A stretch of 64,000 bases of DNA, taken from NCBI GenBank assembly GCA_002197995.1, contig NGZR01000005.1:1-64000 (forward strand). Reading direction: 5' to 3'. The position numbers and the translations under genes are program-made. Below are positions 59,616-64,000 of the stretch, one piece after another (the stretch's first letter is position 1; every line of letters starts with the position of its first letter). This DNA comes from Gaeumannomyces sp. JS-464. Lineage: Eukaryota; Ascomycota; Sordariomycetes; Magnaporthales; Magnaporthaceae. The notes below the pieces were generated by a model. It was not told where the DNA came from and did no database searches. It saw only the letters and a list, made by a program, of their open reading frames with translations.

Positions 59616-61225
59616 TTATTCTTTCGACTCTCCCCCAGCGAGCCTCAAATCCGTGTTACCAACCACAGGCGCCAACAGTGGACTAAGACCGGAACAGGTA
59701 GTGAAGGAGATAAAGATGTAGTGCAGCCCCAGCATGTATGCGTCCAGCACTGGCCCCGCCTGCGCTGCCGACAAGCCCAGCGTGTCGAGCGCGTACGCTG
59801 AGGACGTCAGGCTCGCGACGATGTCAGGGGGAAAACCCGGAGAAGACAGCTCCCTCCGCAATGTGTTTGACGAAATAGCCCCTGAGATGGCAAGGCCGAA
59901 GGCGCCGCCGACCGTCCTGATAAAATTGCGCAGGCCAGTGGTTACGGCTCTGTCCTTGCTTTCCGAGTTGGCATACATGTCCACCAGCGTCGGCTGCAAC
60001 GTGAGCCCTGTGCCAGCTCCTTGGACTACCAGCGCCCCCACGATCGGGCCGACGCCTGTGTCTCTCCCAAACCGGAGGGTCAATCCGTTGCCCAAGACCC
60101 AAAGCGCGAAGCCTACCAGGATGCAGGGCATGTATCGTCCAGTGCGGGCCATGATGAATCCCGAGGTGATGGACACTGCGGACGAGATGATCAGCGGCAG
60201 GAGCAGATCCCAGACAGCAACGGGCTGCTTCCCAGGACCGACTGGGAGTAGATGGGGAGGTAGAAAAACGCGCAGTGCGGTGCTTTGTAGAGGCGGAGTG
60301 GCATGATGGGCAGCGGCGCCATCTCCCACTCGTAGGCAACAAAAAGCACCCAGAGTACGCACCCGGCTGTCAGTAATACGACGAGAAAAGGCGAGTCCCA
60401 TGCGTACGGACGCCCCCTGAGAGCGGGATCAGAACCAGCAGAACCGATGCTAGGTTGAGGACAACGCCCCTATGGTCGATGCGCTTGGTCTTTTACCAGT
60501 AGCTCTCGTCATCCCGCCGCTTCCTCAACGGCAGGAAGAAGAAGATGACGGCAGTGGTGGGTGCGCCAGCAGCGGGATGATCCAAAGAGCCCAGCGCCAG
60601 GTGGTCTTCTGGACGACGAGACCAACCAGAAGGGCCCCACGCCGTTGGCGAGCGCAATCATGGCGCCCAGGACGCCCTGGTACTTGCTCCTGCTCTCGAG
60701 CGTGGTGATGTCGCTGACGATGATCATGACAATGCTGTTGACGCCACCGCCGCCGACGCCCGCGATGGCGCGGAAGACGAACAGCTGCTCCTTAGTGACC
60801 GCGAAGCCGCACAGGAGGTCGCCGAGCGCGATGAGGCCCAGGCACGCGAGCAGGAGGTCCTTGCGGCCGAATATGTCGGAGAGCCGGCCGTTGATCATCT
60901 GGAAGGCGGTCGGGGCGATGCGGAACGAGGTGCCCACCCACGACATCGCGGCGCCCGTGTCGAGGTCCTGCGCCGCGGCGGGGAGGGCGGTCGAGACGCT
61001 GGTCTGGTCGATGAAGGACACAAAGAGCGAGATGGACAGAGCGGGGAAGGCAAGAAGGAATTGGCGCGTGGTCAGGATGTCACGTTGGCCGCCCACGCTC
61101 TCTGCGTCGCTGCGGTCTGGCAAGGCTTCATCGTGGGTGCTGCCGTCCTCGAGGCTGAAGGTGGCTTGTCCTTCGGGATCAGCTTCGGGATCAGCGTGGT
61201 CACTTGGTTCTGCCTTCGTCCACAT
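59616..61225 (-). pseudogene. MFS drug/toxin-type efflux transporter (DHA14-like), frameshifted
   Basis: ATG at 61225-61223. An acidic ~60-residue N-terminus is followed by 14-TM-family landmarks: LAFPALSISLFVSFIDQTSV, FRIAPTAFQMINGRLSDIFGRKDL (motif A), FVFRAIAGVGGGGVNSIVMI, YQGVLGAMIALANGVGP (motif C region), then frame changes near 60625, 60560 and 60400, then VSITSGFIMARTGRYMPCIL and VGPIVGALVVQGAGTGLT. The stop TAA is the TTA at 59616-59618, which is also the target duplication of the Harbinger element. At least three frame changes and one stop make it a likely pseudogene. It is divergent from the old yellow enzyme gene. Confidence 0.75.
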
Positions 61226-62029
61226 GGTGGTCGGCAAGATTGTGGACGGGACGAGGCTGAGAAGGTCTTGGTGCCAGAGCATGGCGAGCCATGGCTTGGA
61301 CGGCGCGAGGTGACTGTAGGGGATTTGCACCTCGAGCTCTTTTACGCTTTGGCATCGGCGGGAAGATGCGCCCGTGGGACGGTGCCACGGGGCACGGGAG
61401 GTGTCGGACAAGGTCCGGAAAGGAAGACAGCCGCTGCAAAGTTGATGGGCCTGGCCGTGGCCCCCACCGCGCAACTGATGCCCCGACGGATGCCCCTGGG
61501 TCGAACCACTAAAAGATGCCGTTGCCGCCATTCCGCTCCACACCCACACAGGCCGGTCGCCATCGGATCGGCGGGCTCAAGTTATTGTGGATGCTATTCG
61601 TATTATCAACATCTTATCGCAGACCCGACCCCAGTACCTGGTCGGCTCAAAACCTACCGAAAAGTACCAGAGTCCGCTCTCTTCCACCCACCACGAGCAG
61701 GCCCCATCGCAGGCCCACTGGCAGCAGGCGTTTCTTGGTATAAAACATCAAATCCCGGGCTGAAAGTGCTGAGTCGGATTGGGAACTCCTTGCCCCGGTG
61801 GGATGGATACCGAACGAACGATGGGATCTTAGTAATGCAAGGAGAGCCGGGGTGACAAATACGCAGGGCCGACAAAACACATGAAAGATTCCCCAGTAAT
61901 TATTCAGGCAAATTTCCCCTTATATTTAAACCCCAGGTCACCGTTCTGTTGGCGCCCCTGGTCCCTCAAGCCAAACACCAAGGGAGAATCCGACCACTAA
62001 CAAACGTACCTACAAGCAACTTCACCACC
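61226..62029. other. divergent promoter region, MFS / old yellow enzyme
   Basis: About 800 bp. A TATA-like TATATTTAA lies near 61921, about 109 bp before the ATG at 62030. Nothing else supportable. Confidence 0.4.
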
Positions 62030-63078
62030 ATGACCAAGCTATTTTCACCAATCAGGGTCGGGGAGGCGCACTTGGCCCACCGCATCGCCATGGCGCCGCT
62101 GACCCGGTACCGCAACACCGATGACTTCTTGCCCATAGATCCGGTCGTCGAAGGTGGGCTGCCCCTCCTCCTCCCTTGCCCAGGTCTGCTTGCTTCCCCG
62201 GCTAACACTTGTCGGCGACTCCAGAGTATTGTGAGCAGCGCGCAAGCGTTCCTGGAACGCCCATAGTCTCCGAGGCCACTTTGATCTCTCCCACCGCCGG
62301 AGGCGACACGACCAACGTTCCGGGCATCTGGTCGGACGCGCAAGTGGCGGCGTGGCGGCCCATTACAGACGCGGTCCATGCCAAAGGGACATTCATACAC
62401 TCCCAGCTGTGGCACCAGGGCCGCGCCGGCCTCGTCAAGCCCAAGGGAGCGAGCGACGGCTCGAAGCAGGCCGCGCCCAAGACGGTCCTGCACTCTTCGA
62501 GCGCGGTGCCCATCGCCCCTGGAGCCCAAGCACCCGAGGCCATGACCGAGGATCAGATCTGGCAGACCATCGCCGACTACGCCGCCGCCGCCAAGAACGC
62601 CATCGCCGCCGGCTTCGACGGCGTCGAGATCCACGGCGCGAATGGCTACCTCCCGGATCAGTTCCTCCAGGACGTGTCCAACCGCCGGACCGACGCCTGG
62701 GGCGGCTCCATCGAAAATCGCGCGCGCTTCCACCTCGAAGTCACCAAGGCCGTCGTGGCGGCTGTCGGCGCACAGCGCGTCGGCATCCGCCTGAGCCCGT
62801 ACAGTGACTTCGGGGGCATGCTCATGGAGGATCCCGACCCAACGTTCCGCCACCTCGTATCTCAACTGCGCGAGTTCCAGGGCTTGGCACACCTGCACTT
62901 GATCGAAGCCCGCATCAGCGGCAACATCGAGGCCGACTGCGGCTCGGGCAAGAGCGTCGACTGGCTGGTCGAGCTGTGGGATAACAATCACATTGTTGCC
63001 CGAACCGGAACACCTCAGCATCCTGACCCTCCCAACTCCACGGGGAAAAAAAGGCCCAGTATTACTAGGCGACGTTAA
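62030..63078 (+). CDS. old yellow enzyme (NADH:flavin oxidoreductase), C-terminally truncated
   Basis: Exons 62030-62153 and 62225-63078 give 325 residues; the intron has GTGGGC, branch GCTAACAC and ACTCCAG. OYE proteins are FMN-dependent ene-reductases of cytosol or peroxisome. Motifs: LFSPIRVGEAHLAHRIAMAP at the start, YCEQRASVPGTPIVSEAT, IHSQLWHQGRAG, GFDGVEIHGANGYL (catalytic His/Asn pair at ~178/181) and NRRTDAWGGSIENRARF. The match stops after VDWLVELWDNNHIV; the final ~80-100 residues, which carry the second FMN-phosphate GG and GR loops, are replaced by an unrelated Pro/Lys-rich tail. The protein is therefore probably inactive unless an exon is missed. Possible role in secondary metabolism or detoxification with neighbouring MFS and SDR genes. 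Confidence 0.8.
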
Positions 63079-63679
63079 AGCAATAACCCGAAATTACTAT
63101 GTACTTGCAAGAGAAATATCGCCCGTCTGCAGGCGAGAGACTAATATACACCCCGTCCCTGGAGCTGATCAAGCAAATATTTAGGGCGGAATCCGCTCGG
63201 GGGTTAGCCGCCTGGGTCCGTAGGAGACGGTGACAGAGCCCTAAATACCTCCATAACGCACCGATCCCCCATTACCCGAATCTGTTTGAGGCCATTTGTG
63301 GGCGTTACCCAACTGCGGCGCGCTCGAACGTAAGCTAGCGGCACCTGCTTCGCCAGCGGGTGGTGGCTTGGAAGTGGAAAGTCGGCGGAACTCCGCCACC
63401 AGGGGCATCACCACCAGTCAGAACACAGGTGTGATGGCATGTCACCCCTGCATTCTTCGGTTGGAATTTCCGCAGACGACGGAGCCCCGACCTCTCGCGT
63501 GGATTCCAAGTCGTCTTCTGGGGACAGCACAACGATTTGGGGCAAACTTGTTGCATATATCTTTAGCGGAACGCCCTCTTCTTAGCAACCTAACATGATG
63601 GGGTACCCGCACACCATCTACATTATACATACAAAAGATCTGACACCAGTCTACCAGCCCCGACCTCCAATCTCCTACA
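63079..63679. other. intergenic region
   Basis: 600 bp between the old yellow enzyme and SDR genes. I could not find the missing old yellow enzyme C-terminus here in any frame. No element recognised. Confidence 0.4.
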
Positions 63680-64000
63680 ATGCCCATACCTACCAGCTCA
63701 AACACCATCGTCGCCCACCAAGCAAGCGAGGATCAGCCACCCCTCAGCATCAAGGGGGACCTGGCCAGGCTGCGCTGGTCCACCAAGAACCCCCCTGCCG
63801 ACCCAGCCGTCTCCTTCGCCGGCAAGACGGTGCTCGTGACGGGCGCCAACACGGGGCTCGGCTTTGCGGCGGCCCTGAGTTACGCCGCCAAAGGCGCCTC
63901 CCGCCTCGTCCTGGCCGTGCGGTCCGCAGCCAAGGGCGATGCAGCGCGACGGGACATCGCCGCGCGCACCGGCATGGCCGCCGATTCCATCGCGGTCGTG
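63680..64000 (+). CDS. short-chain dehydrogenase/reductase, 5' part
   Basis: Starts at ATG 63680 and runs off the window after 107 codons. A ~45-residue N-terminal extension precedes FAGKTVLVTGANTGLGFAAA, the Rossmann strand with the TGxxxGxG cofactor loop at residues 54-61, and then RLVLAVRSAAKGDAARRDI, where the Arg residues suggest NADP(H). Extensions of this sort and the LRW...P start resemble fungal SDRs of secondary metabolism (retinol dehydrogenase-like). The rest, including the Tyr-x3-Lys site, lies outside. Confidence 0.85.
   Translation, partial: MPIPTSSNTIVAHQASEDQPPLSIKGDLARLRWSTKNPPADPAVSFAGKTVLVTGANTGLGFAAALSYAAKGASRLVLAVRSAAKGDAARRDIAARTGMAADSIAVV

Noticed and set aside
61966..63021. 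351-codon open frame on the minus strand
   Set aside because: Antisense to the old yellow enzyme exons; open because of GC-rich codon usage.
1..64000. CRISPR arrays, bacterial operons, rRNA or tRNA genes
   Set aside because: No regularly spaced repeats, genes contain spliceosomal introns, and I found no convincing tRNA or rRNA sequence by eye.

Overview
The window is a piece of a filamentous ascomycete genome (Pezizomycotina, most likely Sordariomycetes-like). The evidence is short 60-90 bp GT-AG introns with CTAAC-type branch sites, fungal families (HET domain, Zn2Cys6 regulator, chitin-synthase-like GT2, old yellow enzyme), and two base-composition compartments. GC-balanced gene islands alternate with AT-rich blocks whose repeats differ almost only by C/T and G/A transitions, the signature of repeat-induced point mutation (RIP).

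Layout. 1-2750: an AT-rich edge with a RIP-damaged HET-domain pseudogene and a ~0.84 kb terminal-inverted-repeat element. 2789-24217: a gene island holding an unknown protein, a nucleotide-sugar dehydrogenase and a GT2 synthase (probable polysaccharide pair, 4614-9504), a Harbinger-type MITE sitting in the GT2 stop codon, a small secreted Cys-containing protein, and a large minus-strand gene that joins an Mre11/SbcD-like nuclease and a Rad50/SbcC-like ATPase in one gene. A decayed cluster follows: NCS1 permease, Zn2Cys6 regulator, PuuE/allantoinase-like deacetylase and amidase. 24218-52812: one 28.6 kb nest of LTR retrotransposons inserted in an intron of the amidase; the last amidase exon reappears at 52870. 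53238-59615: a short Copia-type element with a gag only, a Harbinger MITE, and a near-complete PIF/Harbinger transposon. 59616-64000: a second gene island with a frameshifted MFS transporter, a C-terminally truncated old yellow enzyme and the 5' end of an SDR gene running off the window.

The retrotransposon nest resolves cleanly from LTR pairs and 5-bp target duplications. Gypsy element A (24218-52812, TSD TTTTG) carries inside it B (25819-39283, ATTAT), D (41204-48764, CTAAC/TTAAC) and a 572-bp TRIM E (49633-50204, GAATT/AAATT). B in turn carries C (31540-37476, minus strand, GAATT/AAATC) and a solo LTR (38800-38935, CTTCC). A, B, C and D all show traces of Ty3/Gypsy pol and a C-terminal chromodomain, and all reading frames are broken.

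Functionally, the two points most worth attention are the Mre11-Rad50-type fusion gene and the dehydrogenase/GT2 pair. The permease-regulator-deacetylase-amidase set looks like a former purine/ureide (allantoin) use cluster in which every member is now damaged.
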